This document shows positions 26,320 to 35,865 of a DNA stretch of 64,000 bases, one piece after another (the first letter of the stretch is position 1; each line of letters starts with the position of its first letter). The position numbers and the translations under genes were made by a program. The notes beneath the pieces are model-generated. The model saw nothing but the letters and a program-made list of their open reading frames with translations. It ran no database searches and was not told where the DNA came from. The DNA lies in NCBI RefSeq assembly GCF_016342705.1, contig NZ_JAEINV010000018.1, positions 1 to 64,000 of the forward strand. The letters are read 5' to 3'. Source of the DNA: Lutibacter sp. Its GTDB lineage: Bacteria; Bacteroidota; Bacteroidia; Flavobacteriales; Flavobacteriaceae.

Positions 26320-27393
26320 ATGAAAAATTCACTAAAAATAATAGCAATTGCAACTTTAATATTCATAGCTAGTTGCGGAGATGATAAAAATAAAACAATT
26401 GATAACCAAGTAGCTGTTGCAGTAAAAGTAAACACGCCATCATCAGAAAATGGCGCTTTTTTAACAGCAAGCGGAAAAATTGAAGCCGTTCAAAATGCAA
26501 ACTTAAGCACCAGAATGATGGGCTTTGTAAATAATGTTCACGTAAAAGTTGGACAGAAAGTTTCTCAAGGTCAATTATTAGTGAGCATTAATAGCGCAGA
26601 TATTTCTGCTCAAAAAGCTCAGGTAAATGCATCTATTACAGAAGCTACCGCTGCTTTTAAAAACGCTGAAAAAGACTATAACAGATTTAAAGCATTATTT
26701 AGTGATAACAGTGCATCTCAAAAAGAAATGGATGATATGACTGCGCATTATGAAATGGCAAAAGCACGTTTAGAAGCAGCTAACCAAATGAAAAATGGTG
26801 TAAACGCACAATTATCTTACTCAAACATTACAGCTCCTTTTAGTGGTGTTGTAACGGGGAAATATGTGAATAAAGGAGATATGGCAAACCCAGGAATGCC
26901 TTTAATTAGTATGGAAACTCCTGGTTTATATCAAGTAATTGCTATGGTTCCAGAATCTGAAATTACTAAAATTACCAACGGTATTGAAGTTGCTGTTTTG
27001 GTGAAATCTACCAATCAATTATTAAAAGGAAAAGTTACGGAAGTTAGTACTTCAACTAAAAATACTGGTGGACAATATTTGGTGAAAGTTGTGTTAGACA
27101 AAACGGATGTAAAATTACTATCTGGTATGTTTACTTCGGTTCAGTTTCCTATTGAGAAAAAAGAAAATGCAAACGGATTGATTTTGATTCCGAAAAGTGC
27201 TTTAATTCAACAAGGACAATTAACTGGTATTTATACTATTGGAAATGAAAATACTGCTATTTTAAGATGGTTAAGAATTGGTAAAACTTTTGGTGATGAT
27301 GTTGAAGTTTTATCTGGCTTAAGTAAAGATGAACAATATATAGTTTCTTCGGACAGTAAATTATTTAACGGAGCAAAAGTAACTATTCAATAA
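26320..27393 (+). CDS. RND efflux periplasmic adaptor lipoprotein
   Basis: A 357-residue membrane fusion protein. The lipoprotein signal ends at Cys19 (IASC). The biotinyl-lipoyl-like domain is split around a helical hairpin: GFVNNVHVKVGQKVSQGQLLVSI, then helices of residues 95-160, then YSNITAPFSGVVTGKYVNKGD. It links the inner-membrane pump to the TolC-like channel. No His-rich metal-binding tail like that of CusB or CzcB is seen. After it comes a 103-bp spacer with a structured repeat (27404-27482). Confidence 0.92.
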   Translation: MKNSLKIIAIATLIFIASCGDDKNKTIDNQVAVAVKVNTPSSENGAFLTASGKIEAVQNANLSTRMMGFVNNVHVKVGQKVSQGQLLVSINSADISAQKAQVNASITEATAAFKNAEKDYNRFKALFSDNSASQKEMDDMTAHYEMAKARLEAANQMKNGVNAQLSYSNITAPFSGVVTGKYVNKGDMANPGMPLISMETPGLYQVIAMVPESEITKITNGIEVAVLVKSTNQLLKGKVTEVSTSTKNTGGQYLVKVVLDKTDVKLLSGMFTSVQFPIEKKENANGLILIPKSALIQQGQLTGIYTIGNENTAILRWLRIGKTFGDDVEVLSGLSKDEQYIVSSDSKLFNGAKVTIQ

Positions 27394-27403
27394 TATTAAT
27401 AGT

Positions 27404-27482
27404 AGCGTTAGGGATAGCAGTGGAAATACTTTTTTGAGAAAAAAAGATTGAAACGAATAGCCCGGCCCAAAGGGTAACGCCC
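27404..27482 (+). ncRNA. structured intergenic element inside the RND operon
   Basis: This 79-base stretch is far richer in G and C than its surroundings. The outer arms AGCGTTA (27404-27410) and TAACGC (27475-27480) can pair. Inside them GGG(A)TA can face TA(G)CCC. A hairpin CTTTTTT-GAG-AAAAAAG (27429-27446 region) forms the tip. A further CCC/GGG pair lies at the 3' side. From memory, very similar blocks recur between genes in other flavobacteria. It may be a dispersed repeat or an RNA processing site; no promoter or function is shown. Confidence 0.45.
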
Positions 27483-27496
27483 AAAAATTTTAAATT

Positions 27497-30400
27497 ATGC
27501 AAGAAGGTATATCAGGTAAAATTGCCAATGTATTTATAAATTCTAAATTAACTATATTGTTAATGGTGGCTTTAATGGCCATTGGTATTTATAGTTCTTT
27601 TTTAATTCCAAGAGAAGAAGAACCACAAATTATTGTTCCTATGGCCGATGTTTTGGTTGGCTATCCGGGAGCAAGTCCTACGGAAATTGAAAGCAGAGTT
27701 GTAAAACCGCTGGAGAAAATTATTTCGAATATTAAAGGTGTGCAACACGTGCATAGTATTGCTATGAACGGACAAAGTATGATGATTGTGCAGTTTTATG
27801 TTGGTGAAGATACAGAGCGTTCATACGTTAAATTATATGACGAATTAATGCGCTACCAAGGAATGTTTCCTCCGGGAGTTACCCAACCGTTGGTAAAAAC
27901 GCGTTCTATTGATGATGTTCCTATGTTGGGATTGACTTTTTGGAGTGAAAGTTTAAATGATTTTGAAATTCGTCAAATTGCTGAAGAAGTTACTTCGGAA
28001 ATTGAAAAAGTGAAAGATGTATCTATTACTAAAGTTATTGGTGGAAGAAACCGTGAATTAAAAGTGACTTTAGATAAAGATAAAATGGCTGAAAATGGTG
28101 TAGATGCTTTGGGAATTATGCAACTTATTCAGGCTAATAATAGCAGTTCTCAATCTGGAAGTTTTGTAAAAGGTGATGAAGAATTTTTAGTGACAACTGG
28201 TAAATTTTTAACATCTAAGGACGATGTAGAAAATTTAGTTGTTGGTGTACATCAAAATATGCCCGTGTATTTAAAACAAGTGGCAACTATACATGACGGA
28301 CCTGGCACTCCAAAAAGTTATGTGAGCTTTGGTTTTGGAAAAGGAAATGAACAATTTGCTAAAAGCCCGAGTGAATACTCTGCAGTTACACTATCAATAG
28401 CAAAAGTAAAAGGTGCTGATGCTATGAAAATTTCAGAAAAAATTCTGGAAAAAGTAGCACACTTAAAACAAAATTTAATTCCAAATGATGTCCAAGTAGA
28501 TATAACTAGAAATTATGGAGAAACAGCTTCTCACAAAGTTGGTGAACTTTTATTACACTTGGGAGTTGCTATTTTAGCCGTTACAATTTTAGTAATGTTA
28601 GCTATGGGATGGCGCGGTGGATTAGTGGTGTTTTTCTCAGTTCCACTAACATTTGCTTTAACGCTATTTAGCTATTATTTGTTAGGTTACACATTAAACC
28701 GTATTACATTATTTGCACTGGTTTTTGTGGTTGGTATTGTGGTAGATGATAGTATTATTATTGCTGAAAATATGCACAGACACTTTAAAATGAAGCGTTT
28801 ACCATTTAAACAAGCAGCTATTTATGCTATTAACGAAGTTGGAAATCCAACCATTTTAGCAACATTTACTGTAATTGCGGCAATTTTACCAATGGCTTTT
28901 GTTTCTGGTATGATGGGACCTTACATGAGTCCAATGCCAATTGGAGCATCTATCGCTATGATACTTTCATTATTTGTGGCTTTAACCGTAACTCCTTATT
29001 TGGGATACCATTTATTACAAGAAAAAGACGAACAAGCTCATAAAGAAGAAGAAGGCTTAGAAACTGGTCTGATTTATAAAATCTACAAAAAAGTAGAACA
29101 ACCTTTTTTAGATAGTAAGAAAAAACGATTTGTAATGTTAGGTATTACAGTAGTTTTATTACTAGGTTCTGTTTTAATGTTTTTTACAAAATCGGTAGCT
29201 GTAAAAATGTTGCCTTTTGATAATAAAAATGAGTTTCAAGTAGTTATTGATATGCCTGAAGGAACTACTCTAGAAAGAACTGCAGTAGTTACAAAAGAAA
29301 TTGCGCAATATTTATCTACAATTCCAGAAGTTGTAAATTATCAGAATTATATAGGAACCTCTGCACCTATTACATTTAACGGATTGGTTCGTCATTACGA
29401 TGTTCGTGGTGGAAGTAATATGGCAGATATTCAGGTGAATTTATTATTGAAGGAAAATAGAGATTTACAAAGTCATGATATTGCTAAAAAAGTACGTCCA
29501 CAAGTTCAAAAAATAGCAAAAAAATATGGTGCAAACGTAAAATTAGTGGAAGTTCCACCAGGACCTCCAGTATTATCAACGTTGGTTGCAGAAATTTATG
29601 GACCTAATTATGATGAGCAAATTAAAGTTGCCAAACAAGTTAAAACTATTTTAGAAAACACAACCGATGTTGTGGATATTGACTGGATGGTTGAAGATGC
29701 TCAAACTGAATATAAATTAGAAGTAGACAAAGAAAAAGCAATGTTAAACGGCATTGCACCTCAACAAATAGTTGGAAACTTAACGTATTTATTAACCGAA
29801 TATCCAATCTCTTATTTATATGATGAAAATTCTTTTGACGAAGTAAACATTGTTTTAGGTTTAAATGATGATGACAAAACTAGTTTACAAGATATTCAAA
29901 ACATAAAAATTAAAGGTAGTACCGGAAATATTGTTCCTATTAGTGATTTGGTAAAAGTAAAAGTAGACTCATTACAAAATAACATTTATAGAAAGGACCA
30001 AAAACGCGTAGTTTATGTTACTGCAGATATGGCAGGTGGTTTAGAAAGTCCTGTATATGCTATTTTAGGAATGAAAGAAAAATTGCAAAAAATAGAAATT
30101 CCTAAAGGTTATAAAATTAATGAGTTGTATTTAGATACTCCATCTGATGAAAGTGACTTTACCGTAAAATGGGATGGTGAATGGCAAATTACTTTAGAAG
30201 TTTTTAGAGATTTAGGAGCTGCATTTATAATAGTTATTATTATTATTTATATGTTAATTGTTGGATGGTTTCAAAACTTTAAAACACCAATGGTTATGAT
30301 GGCCGCTATTCCACTTTCATTAATTGGAATTGTATTAGGTCACTGGTTATTAGGCGCTTTCTTTACTGCAACTTCATTTATTGGAATGATTGCTTTGGCT

Positions 30401-30700
30401 GGGGTTATGGTTAGAAATTCAGTATTATTAATTGACTTTATTGAAATTCGTTTAAACGATGGAATTCCTTTAAAACAAGCAATAATTGATGCAGGAGCAG
30501 TAAGAACTACACCAATTTTATTAACAACAGGAGCAGTAGTTATTGGGGCATCTATTATATTATTTGATCCAATTTTTCAAGGGTTGGCAATTTCGTTAGT
30601 AGCAGGAGCAATTGTATCAACACTCTTAACATTAATTGTTGTGCCATTAATTTATTATATGACCGAAAAGAAAAAATGGGAAAATAATAACAAAAATTAA
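27497..30700 (+). CDS. RND efflux transporter permease
   Basis: A 1067-residue inner-membrane proton-driven pump of the AcrB/CzcA superfamily. Twelve helices are expected: TM1 at residues 14-33, TM2-TM6 around 345-510, TM7 at 545-565 and TM8-TM12 at the end. The proton-relay region in TM4 is VVGIVVDDSIIIAENMHRH, with two Asp residues. Two large periplasmic loops are present. The sequence does not decide between drug (HAE) and metal (HME) type, but the genes after it (PII-like, DUF2892, His/Cys-rich protein, His-rich receptor) favour metal. It is followed at 11 bp by the next gene. Confidence 0.92.
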   Translation: MQEGISGKIANVFINSKLTILLMVALMAIGIYSSFLIPREEEPQIIVPMADVLVGYPGASPTEIESRVVKPLEKIISNIKGVQHVHSIAMNGQSMMIVQFYVGEDTERSYVKLYDELMRYQGMFPPGVTQPLVKTRSIDDVPMLGLTFWSESLNDFEIRQIAEEVTSEIEKVKDVSITKVIGGRNRELKVTLDKDKMAENGVDALGIMQLIQANNSSSQSGSFVKGDEEFLVTTGKFLTSKDDVENLVVGVHQNMPVYLKQVATIHDGPGTPKSYVSFGFGKGNEQFAKSPSEYSAVTLSIAKVKGADAMKISEKILEKVAHLKQNLIPNDVQVDITRNYGETASHKVGELLLHLGVAILAVTILVMLAMGWRGGLVVFFSVPLTFALTLFSYYLLGYTLNRITLFALVFVVGIVVDDSIIIAENMHRHFKMKRLPFKQAAIYAINEVGNPTILATFTVIAAILPMAFVSGMMGPYMSPMPIGASIAMILSLFVALTVTPYLGYHLLQEKDEQAHKEEEGLETGLIYKIYKKVEQPFLDSKKKRFVMLGITVVLLLGSVLMFFTKSVAVKMLPFDNKNEFQVVIDMPEGTTLERTAVVTKEIAQYLSTIPEVVNYQNYIGTSAPITFNGLVRHYDVRGGSNMADIQVNLLLKENRDLQSHDIAKKVRPQVQKIAKKYGANVKLVEVPPGPPVLSTLVAEIYGPNYDEQIKVAKQVKTILENTTDVVDIDWMVEDAQTEYKLEVDKEKAMLNGIAPQQIVGNLTYLLTEYPISYLYDENSFDEVNIVLGLNDDDKTSLQDIQNIKIKGSTGNIVPISDLVKVKVDSLQNNIYRKDQKRVVYVTADMAGGLESPVYAILGMKEKLQKIEIPKGYKINELYLDTPSDESDFTVKWDGEWQITLEVFRDLGAAFIIVIIIIYMLIVGWFQNFKTPMVMMAAIPLSLIGIVLGHWLLGAFFTATSFIGMIALAGVMVRNSVLLIDFIEIRLNDGIPLKQAIIDAGAVRTTPILLTTGAVVIGASIILFDPIFQGLAISLVAGAIVSTLLTLIVVPLIYYMTEKKKWENNNKN

Positions 30701-30711
30701 AACTCAGAATT

Positions 30712-31017
30712 ATGAAATTATTAATAATTACCGCCATTAAAGTTTTTGAAAAGGAAGTTAAACAAATGCTGAAAAAATCAGGAGTTAAGGTGTTTTCTTA
30801 TACAGATATAAACGGCTTTAGAGACGCAACAGAACAAGCTGTTGAAAGTAATTGGTTTGGATCTGAAATGAATGAAAATGAAAGTTTAATGTTCTATTCT
30901 TTTGCTGATCAAGAAAAAACAGATCTATTATTTAAATATGCGAATGAATTTAATGAAACTCAAAAAACATTATCAAAAATTCATGTAGTTATTTTAAACG
31001 TTGAAAAATCTAATTAA
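30712..31017 (+). CDS. PII/CutA-like small protein (DUF3240-like)
   Basis: A 101-residue soluble protein with the beta-alpha-beta pattern of a ferredoxin-like PII/CutA fold: MKLLIITAIKVFEKEVKQMLKKSG, then KVFSYTDINGFRD, then KIHVVILNVEKS at the end. Small PII-like proteins often follow heavy-metal RND pumps (for example the DUF3240 group), and this one starts 11 bp after the RND pump gene. It lacks the classic T-loop of nitrogen PII. I infer a metal or ligand sensor that binds the pump or a regulator; this is not shown. Confidence 0.6.
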   Translation: MKLLIITAIKVFEKEVKQMLKKSGVKVFSYTDINGFRDATEQAVESNWFGSEMNENESLMFYSFADQEKTDLLFKYANEFNETQKTLSKIHVVILNVEKSN

Positions 31018-31023
31018 TAAATT

Positions 31024-31209
31024 ATGAAAACTAGAATTATACATGTTGTTGCAGGACTTTTTATATTAATAAGCTTAATTCTTGCTGTAAAAGTAAATAT
31101 TAATTGGCTATGGTTTACTGCATTTGTTGGAGCCAATTTGTTTCAATCTGGAATTACTAAATGGTGTCTAATGGGCATTATTTTAGAGAAATTTGGCATA
31201 AAAGACTAA
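31024..31209 (+). CDS. DUF2892 (YgaP-type) membrane protein
   Basis: A 61-residue protein with two hydrophobic helices (residues 5-24 and 27-43) and the phrase NWLWFTAFVGANLFQSGITKWCLMGIIL, which is the DUF2892 domain found at the C-terminus of the rhodanese YgaP. It comes without a rhodanese domain. The conserved Cys in TKWC may carry sulfur or metal chemistry. It lies 6 bp after the PII-like gene in the same operon. Confidence 0.8.
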   Translation: MKTRIIHVVAGLFILISLILAVKVNINWLWFTAFVGANLFQSGITKWCLMGIILEKFGIKD

Positions 31210-31242
31210 AAATAGTTTGTAATATTGTGTTTAAATTAAAGT

Positions 31243-31569
31243 ATTATTAAAAAGTTTTTTAAACATATAATTTCAATACTACTAGTTACAACTATACTGC
31301 TACCTTTTGCAGTACAGTTTGTGCATTCCTTTGAAAAACATGAACAATCAATTTGTCACGAGCAAAATAAAACACATTTTGATACTCATGAAATTGATTG
31401 TTCTGTTTTTCATTTTAAAATAAATAACAATACTGTAAATTTTTCTTCTACAGTATTTAAAACTATTATTACCAATGTTGAAGAAAAAATAATTTCTGTT
31501 GAACATCAATTTTCATCAGAAAAACCTCAACATAAATCATCTAGAGCTCCCCCGTATTTATTGATATAA
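31243..31569 (+). CDS. small exported His/Cys protein with probable ATT start
   Basis: The ATG/GTG-only reading of this gene begins at GTG 31321, but the same frame stays open upstream to a stop at 31237-31239 and encodes a perfect signal peptide: IIKKFFKHIISILLVTTILL then PFAVQF. No ATG, GTG or TTG lies in that stretch before the basic residues; ATT at 31243 or 31246 is the best start. The mature part has spaced His and Cys (HSFEKHEQSICHEQNKTHFDTHEIDCSVFHF split into two phrases by residue 40). This could bind a metal in the periplasm. It sits between the DUF2892 gene and the TonB receptor. No family recognised. Confidence 0.6.
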   Translation: MIKKFFKHIISILLVTTILLPFAVQFVHSFEKHEQSICHEQNKTHFDTHEIDCSVFHFKINNNTVNFSSTVFKTIITNVEEKIISVEHQFSSEKPQHKSSRAPPYLLI

Positions 31570-31607
31570 ACTGAATTTTTAATTAGTTATCAATAAAATA
31601 TTTAAAC

Positions 31608-33857
31608 ATGAAAACACTAAGTACCATCCTTTTAATAGGATTATCCATTTTTGCCCATGGTCAAAATAAACTATCGGGAAAAATAACTACTCATTTAAAT
31701 GAACCAATATTTGGTGCAGAAATTTATATTGAAGAACTCAATAAAGGAACTTCTTCAAATGAAAACGGTTACTATGACTTAACCAATTTACCTAATAATC
31801 CAATTAAAATTACGATTTCATTTATAGGCTTTGAAACTAAAGTAATCACTTTTATTCCAACAGAAAAAGAAAATACCCTAAATATTGTTTTAATGGATGC
31901 CATTTTTAAAATGGATGAAATTATAATTTCAACACCTTTTAATAAATTACAATCGGAAAATGTTGTAAAAATTGAACGCGCAAGTTTACAGCAATTAAAA
32001 AATAAAGGTGCCGCTACATTAATTGATGGTATTGGAGCGCTACCAGGCGTTTCCGTAGTTTCAACTGGTGTTGGCATAGGAAAACCAGTAATTAGAGGTT
32101 TACGAGGAAATAGAGTTTTGGTGTACACACAAGGAATTAGATTGGAAAACCAACAATTTGGTGATGAACACGGTTTAGGAGTTGATGAATCTAGTATTGA
32201 AAGCGTAGAAGTTATTAAAGGTCCTGCATCGCTTTTATATGGTTCAGATGCTTTGGGTGGCGTACTCTATTTTAACCCTACAAAATTTGCTGAATTAAAT
32301 AATTTCGATGTTAATTTTAATCAAACTTATTTTTCAAATACAGCAGGAAGCAACACATCTTTTGGGGTTAAAAAATCATATAATTTATGGAAGTTTTTAG
32401 CAAATGGAGCTCACAACCAACATAGTGATTACGAAACTCCAAATCAAGGAAATGTGACTAATACACGATTTAATGAAACTACCTTTAACACTGCTATAGG
32501 ATTTAATAACAGTAAATTATCCAGCACCTTACGCTTTAATTTCAATAATTCCATAGTTGGTATTCCTGAAGAAATTGGAGTGCAAAACAACCATAAAACA
32601 CCACTTTTACCTTACCAAGATTTAACCACAAAAATGGTAAGTTTAAATTCCATTTTCTTTTTACCGGCATCTAAAATTTCAACAACTTTTGGCTATACAT
32701 TAAATGTTAGAAAAGAGTTTGAAGAACACGAACATGAAGAGGGTGAAGAACATTTGGAAAATGAAACCTTAAATCCATCGTTATTTTTAAATTTAAACAC
32801 TTTTAGTTATGATGCCAAATGGCATTTGCCAAAAATAGGTAAAGTAGAATCAATTGTGGGAGTACAAGGTATTTATCAGGAAAATGAAAATTTTGGAGAG
32901 GAAATTTTAATACCAAATGCTACCACCAAAGATTTTGGAACTTTTATTACAGGATTGTATAATTGGAAACAAAATACGCTACAAGCAGGAATACGCTTTG
33001 ATACCAGACATTTAAATACTGAAGAACATTTCGTAATTCATGAAGATGAAACACATATTTTTGAAGCAATTGATAAATCGTTTGAAAACATATCATCTTC
33101 ATTAGGTTTTAAAACAGTTTTGTTTGATAAACTTATCAGCAGATTTAATATTGCGTCAGGATTTAAAGCTCCAAACTTGGCTGAGTTAACTTCCAATGGT
33201 ATTCACCACGGTTCAAATAGGTTTGAAATTGGCAATGGTAACTTAAAAAATGAACAAAACTTTCAATCGGATATTTCTTTAGAATTTAATACCAATCATT
33301 TTGAATTTTATGCCAATGGATTTTATAATTATATTAACAACTATATTTTTATAGCTCCTACTGGAGAACTAGAAGAAGAATTATACATTTATAAATATAC
33401 ACAAGATAATGCCAAATTATATGGTGGAGAAATTGGTTGGCATTTACATCCACATCCTTTAGACTGGTTGCATTTAAATAGCAGTTTTGAAATAGTTGTA
33501 GGAAAGCAAAACAATGGTAATTATTTACCTTTAATACCTGCTAATAAATTTACTAACACTTTAAAAACTGTATTTAAAGATACAAAATGGGTGCAAAATG
33601 GTTTTGGAGCCATTACATTAGAATCTAATTTTAAACAAAAAAATATTAGTGAGTTTGAAACTAGCACCAATGGCTACAATATTGTTAATATTGGAGTTGG
33701 TGGAACCATAAAATTATCTAAATACATGTTAGACGTTAGCTTAAATGCCAACAATTTATTGAACACTTCTTATATAGCTCATTTATCTAGATTAAAGGTT
33801 GATGGAATTGAAAATATTGGAAGAAATATAATTTTTAATTTAAAACTTGAACTCTAA
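31608..33857 (+). CDS. TonB-dependent receptor with His-rich loops
   Basis: A 749-residue outer-membrane receptor. Residues 1-18 are a signal peptide; residues 20-95 are a carboxypeptidase-regulatory-like domain (LSGKITTHLNEPIFGAEIYI); the plug follows (PVIRGLRGNRVLVY, VEVIKGPASLLYGSDALGGV); the rest is a 22-strand barrel. Extracellular loops are rich in His and Glu (HEHEEGEEHLE, HFVIHEDETHIFE, WHLHPHPLDWLHLN). His-rich loops suggest uptake or sensing of a transition metal such as Zn, Cu or Co. It ends the cluster begun by the RND pump, with a strong two-way terminator after it. Confidence 0.9.
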   Translation: MKTLSTILLIGLSIFAHGQNKLSGKITTHLNEPIFGAEIYIEELNKGTSSNENGYYDLTNLPNNPIKITISFIGFETKVITFIPTEKENTLNIVLMDAIFKMDEIIISTPFNKLQSENVVKIERASLQQLKNKGAATLIDGIGALPGVSVVSTGVGIGKPVIRGLRGNRVLVYTQGIRLENQQFGDEHGLGVDESSIESVEVIKGPASLLYGSDALGGVLYFNPTKFAELNNFDVNFNQTYFSNTAGSNTSFGVKKSYNLWKFLANGAHNQHSDYETPNQGNVTNTRFNETTFNTAIGFNNSKLSSTLRFNFNNSIVGIPEEIGVQNNHKTPLLPYQDLTTKMVSLNSIFFLPASKISTTFGYTLNVRKEFEEHEHEEGEEHLENETLNPSLFLNLNTFSYDAKWHLPKIGKVESIVGVQGIYQENENFGEEILIPNATTKDFGTFITGLYNWKQNTLQAGIRFDTRHLNTEEHFVIHEDETHIFEAIDKSFENISSSLGFKTVLFDKLISRFNIASGFKAPNLAELTSNGIHHGSNRFEIGNGNLKNEQNFQSDISLEFNTNHFEFYANGFYNYINNYIFIAPTGELEEELYIYKYTQDNAKLYGGEIGWHLHPHPLDWLHLNSSFEIVVGKQNNGNYLPLIPANKFTNTLKTVFKDTKWVQNGFGAITLESNFKQKNISEFETSTNGYNIVNIGVGGTIKLSKYMLDVSLNANNLLNTSYIAHLSRLKVDGIENIGRNIIFNLKLEL

Positions 33858-33879
33858 TTTCATTCTATACTAGGCATAA

Positions 33880-33915
33880 AAAAAGTAGCTTTAAATTAAT
33901 TTAAAGCTACTTTTT
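33880..33915. terminator. perfect bidirectional terminator
   Basis: A 36-bp perfect palindrome: each arm of 18 bases begins with AAAAAGTAGCTTT and ends in TTTTT on the other side. It has T-runs on both strands and lies between the convergent receptor gene and the biotin-carboxyltransferase gene. Confidence 0.9.
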
Positions 33916-33944
33916 ATTTGTAAAAATTGGCTATTTTCTAATTT

Positions 33945-35846
33945 TTATTCAATTACAAAAAGTACATCGTTCTTTTGAACAGAATCACCAGACTCAAAAA
34001 TTATTCCAGCTAAAACGCCATCTTTAGATGCTTGAAAATTGTTCATCATTTTCATAGCTTCTAAAACAACAACAATATCACCTTCTTTAACTTGGTCTCC
34101 ATTATTAAATTTATACTCAATAATCATTCCTGGAATTGGAGATTTTACAGCTCCATTTTCATCTCCATCATTTTCTCTTGCCTCTTTCTTTTTACGAGAA
34201 AATTGTCTTGCATTAGCCTTATTGGTTGGAATAGAAACACTAAAACGTTCTCCATCAACAAAAACTTCCATTTCTTGCATTGGTGTATCAGAATTTACGT
34301 TTGAAGTAGTTAATTCTCCTTTTAAAGCCTTGGCAATTAATTCTTCCTCTTTTTTAACCTCTTCCATTGTTTTAGCTTTCATATCAGCAGGCATTTCCTC
34401 TAAACCATATTTGATTTTTAAGAATTTTTTACCTGTTACTGGATATAATGCTAATAATACTTCATCATCAATATCTTTTGCTAAACCTTTTGCTCCTTCT
34501 TTAACAGCATCCATTTCTGGTTCTAAAACACTTCCTGGTCTACATTCAATATGTTGTTCACCTCTTGGATAGTCTTTTAAAGCTTTCTTTCTAAGTTCAG
34601 GATTTATTGGCAACGTAGTTTTACCATATAATCCGTAACATAAATCTTTAACCTCTTGAGTAATTTTAGAATATTCCCCTTCATAAGAATCAAACAATAC
34701 ATTGTTTACTGTTTGCACACCAACAATTTGACTAGTAGGTGTTACTAATGGAATTTGTCCTAAATCTTTTCTTACTTTAGGTAACATTTTAAATACATCA
34801 TCTAATCTATCTAATGAATCCATTGCTTTTAATTGATTCACCAAGTTAGATAACATACCTCCTGGAGTTTGATGTAAAATTACATTTGTATCAATAATTG
34901 AATATTTCGGACTGTTATCTAAATGCTTATATTTAGGTATAATAGCTTCCATTTGAGCGCTAATATCCGTTAGTTTTTTAATATCTAAGCCAGTATCTCT
35001 GTTTGTTCCTAATAAAGAAATTACTAGTGGCTCAATAGCTGCGTGAGAAGTTCTATACGCGTATGGCGACATACAAGTATCAACAATATCAACACCTGCC
35101 TCTATTGCCTTAAAAATAGCTAAATCTCCCATCCCTGAAGTAAAATGAGTATGCAAGTTTAAAGGAATATCTGTAATTTTCTTAAGTTCAACAACTAAAT
35201 TATAAATATCATAAGGAGCAATTAAACCTGCCATATCTTTAATACAGATAGAATCAACACCAAATTCCATTAATTCTTTTGCTTTGTTTAAGTAATAGTC
35301 CATATTGTACACCTCACCACCTAACCTTGGTTCTGTTAATGTATAACAAATGGTACCTTGGAAATGTTTTCCATTACGCTTTACAACTTTTGCTGCTGTT
35401 TCAAAGTTTCTATAATCATTTAATGCATCAAAACATCTGAAAATATCCATTCCATTGTCACAAGAACGTTGAACAAAATTTTCTACAACATCATCTGCAT
35501 AATTTCTATAACCAACAACATTTTGACCTCTTAACAACATAAAAAATGGTGTTTTAGGCATATATTTTTTTAATGTTCTTAATCGTTCCCAAGGATCTTC
35601 TCCTAAGTATCTGTGCATGGTATCAAACGTAGCTCCTCCCCAAGTTTCAATTGCATGAAACCCAACTTCATCCATTTGCTCAGCAAAAGGTATCATATCT
35701 TCAGTTCTACCTCTTGTTGCAAACAACGATTGGTGTCCATCACGAAAACTTAAATCTTGTATTTTTATTGGGTTTTCTGCTTTTGGTCGGTCTGCACTAT
35801 AATTCATTGGAGTCATAATTAATGCTCCGTGTTTATCATATATCAT
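33945..35846 (-). CDS. pyruvate/oxaloacetate carboxyltransferase with fused biotin domain (OadA / 5S-1.3S type)
   Basis: A 633-residue biotin enzyme. Residues 25-300 form the DRE-TIM carboxyltransferase barrel (LSFRDGHQSLFATRGRTEDM, CIKDMAGLI with the Lys that carries carbamate, LNLHTHFTSGMG with the metal histidines). Residues 320-500 are the PYC_OADA region. The last 75 residues are a biotinyl domain with EAMKM and biotin on Lys599. It moves a carboxyl group between pyruvate/oxaloacetate and biotin. With the 518-residue acyl-CoA carboxyltransferase upstream it would equal a transcarboxylase whose 5S and 1.3S parts are fused. No membrane beta subunit (OadB) is in the window. Confidence 0.9.
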   Translation of the reverse strand: MIYDKHGALIMTPMNYSADRPKAENPIKIQDLSFRDGHQSLFATRGRTEDMIPFAEQMDEVGFHAIETWGGATFDTMHRYLGEDPWERLRTLKKYMPKTPFFMLLRGQNVVGYRNYADDVVENFVQRSCDNGMDIFRCFDALNDYRNFETAAKVVKRNGKHFQGTICYTLTEPRLGGEVYNMDYYLNKAKELMEFGVDSICIKDMAGLIAPYDIYNLVVELKKITDIPLNLHTHFTSGMGDLAIFKAIEAGVDIVDTCMSPYAYRTSHAAIEPLVISLLGTNRDTGLDIKKLTDISAQMEAIIPKYKHLDNSPKYSIIDTNVILHQTPGGMLSNLVNQLKAMDSLDRLDDVFKMLPKVRKDLGQIPLVTPTSQIVGVQTVNNVLFDSYEGEYSKITQEVKDLCYGLYGKTTLPINPELRKKALKDYPRGEQHIECRPGSVLEPEMDAVKEGAKGLAKDIDDEVLLALYPVTGKKFLKIKYGLEEMPADMKAKTMEEVKKEEELIAKALKGELTTSNVNSDTPMQEMEVFVDGERFSVSIPTNKANARQFSRKKKEARENDGDENGAVKSPIPGMIIEYKFNNGDQVKEGDIVVVLEAMKMMNNFQASKDGVLAGIIFESGDSVQKNDVLFVIE

Positions 35847-35865
35847 TGTACGTCAATTTTAATAT

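Noticed and set aside
34039-34572. 177-residue open frame on the plus strand
   Set aside because: It is the antisense of the biotin carboxyltransferase gene, whose reading frame has clear motifs.
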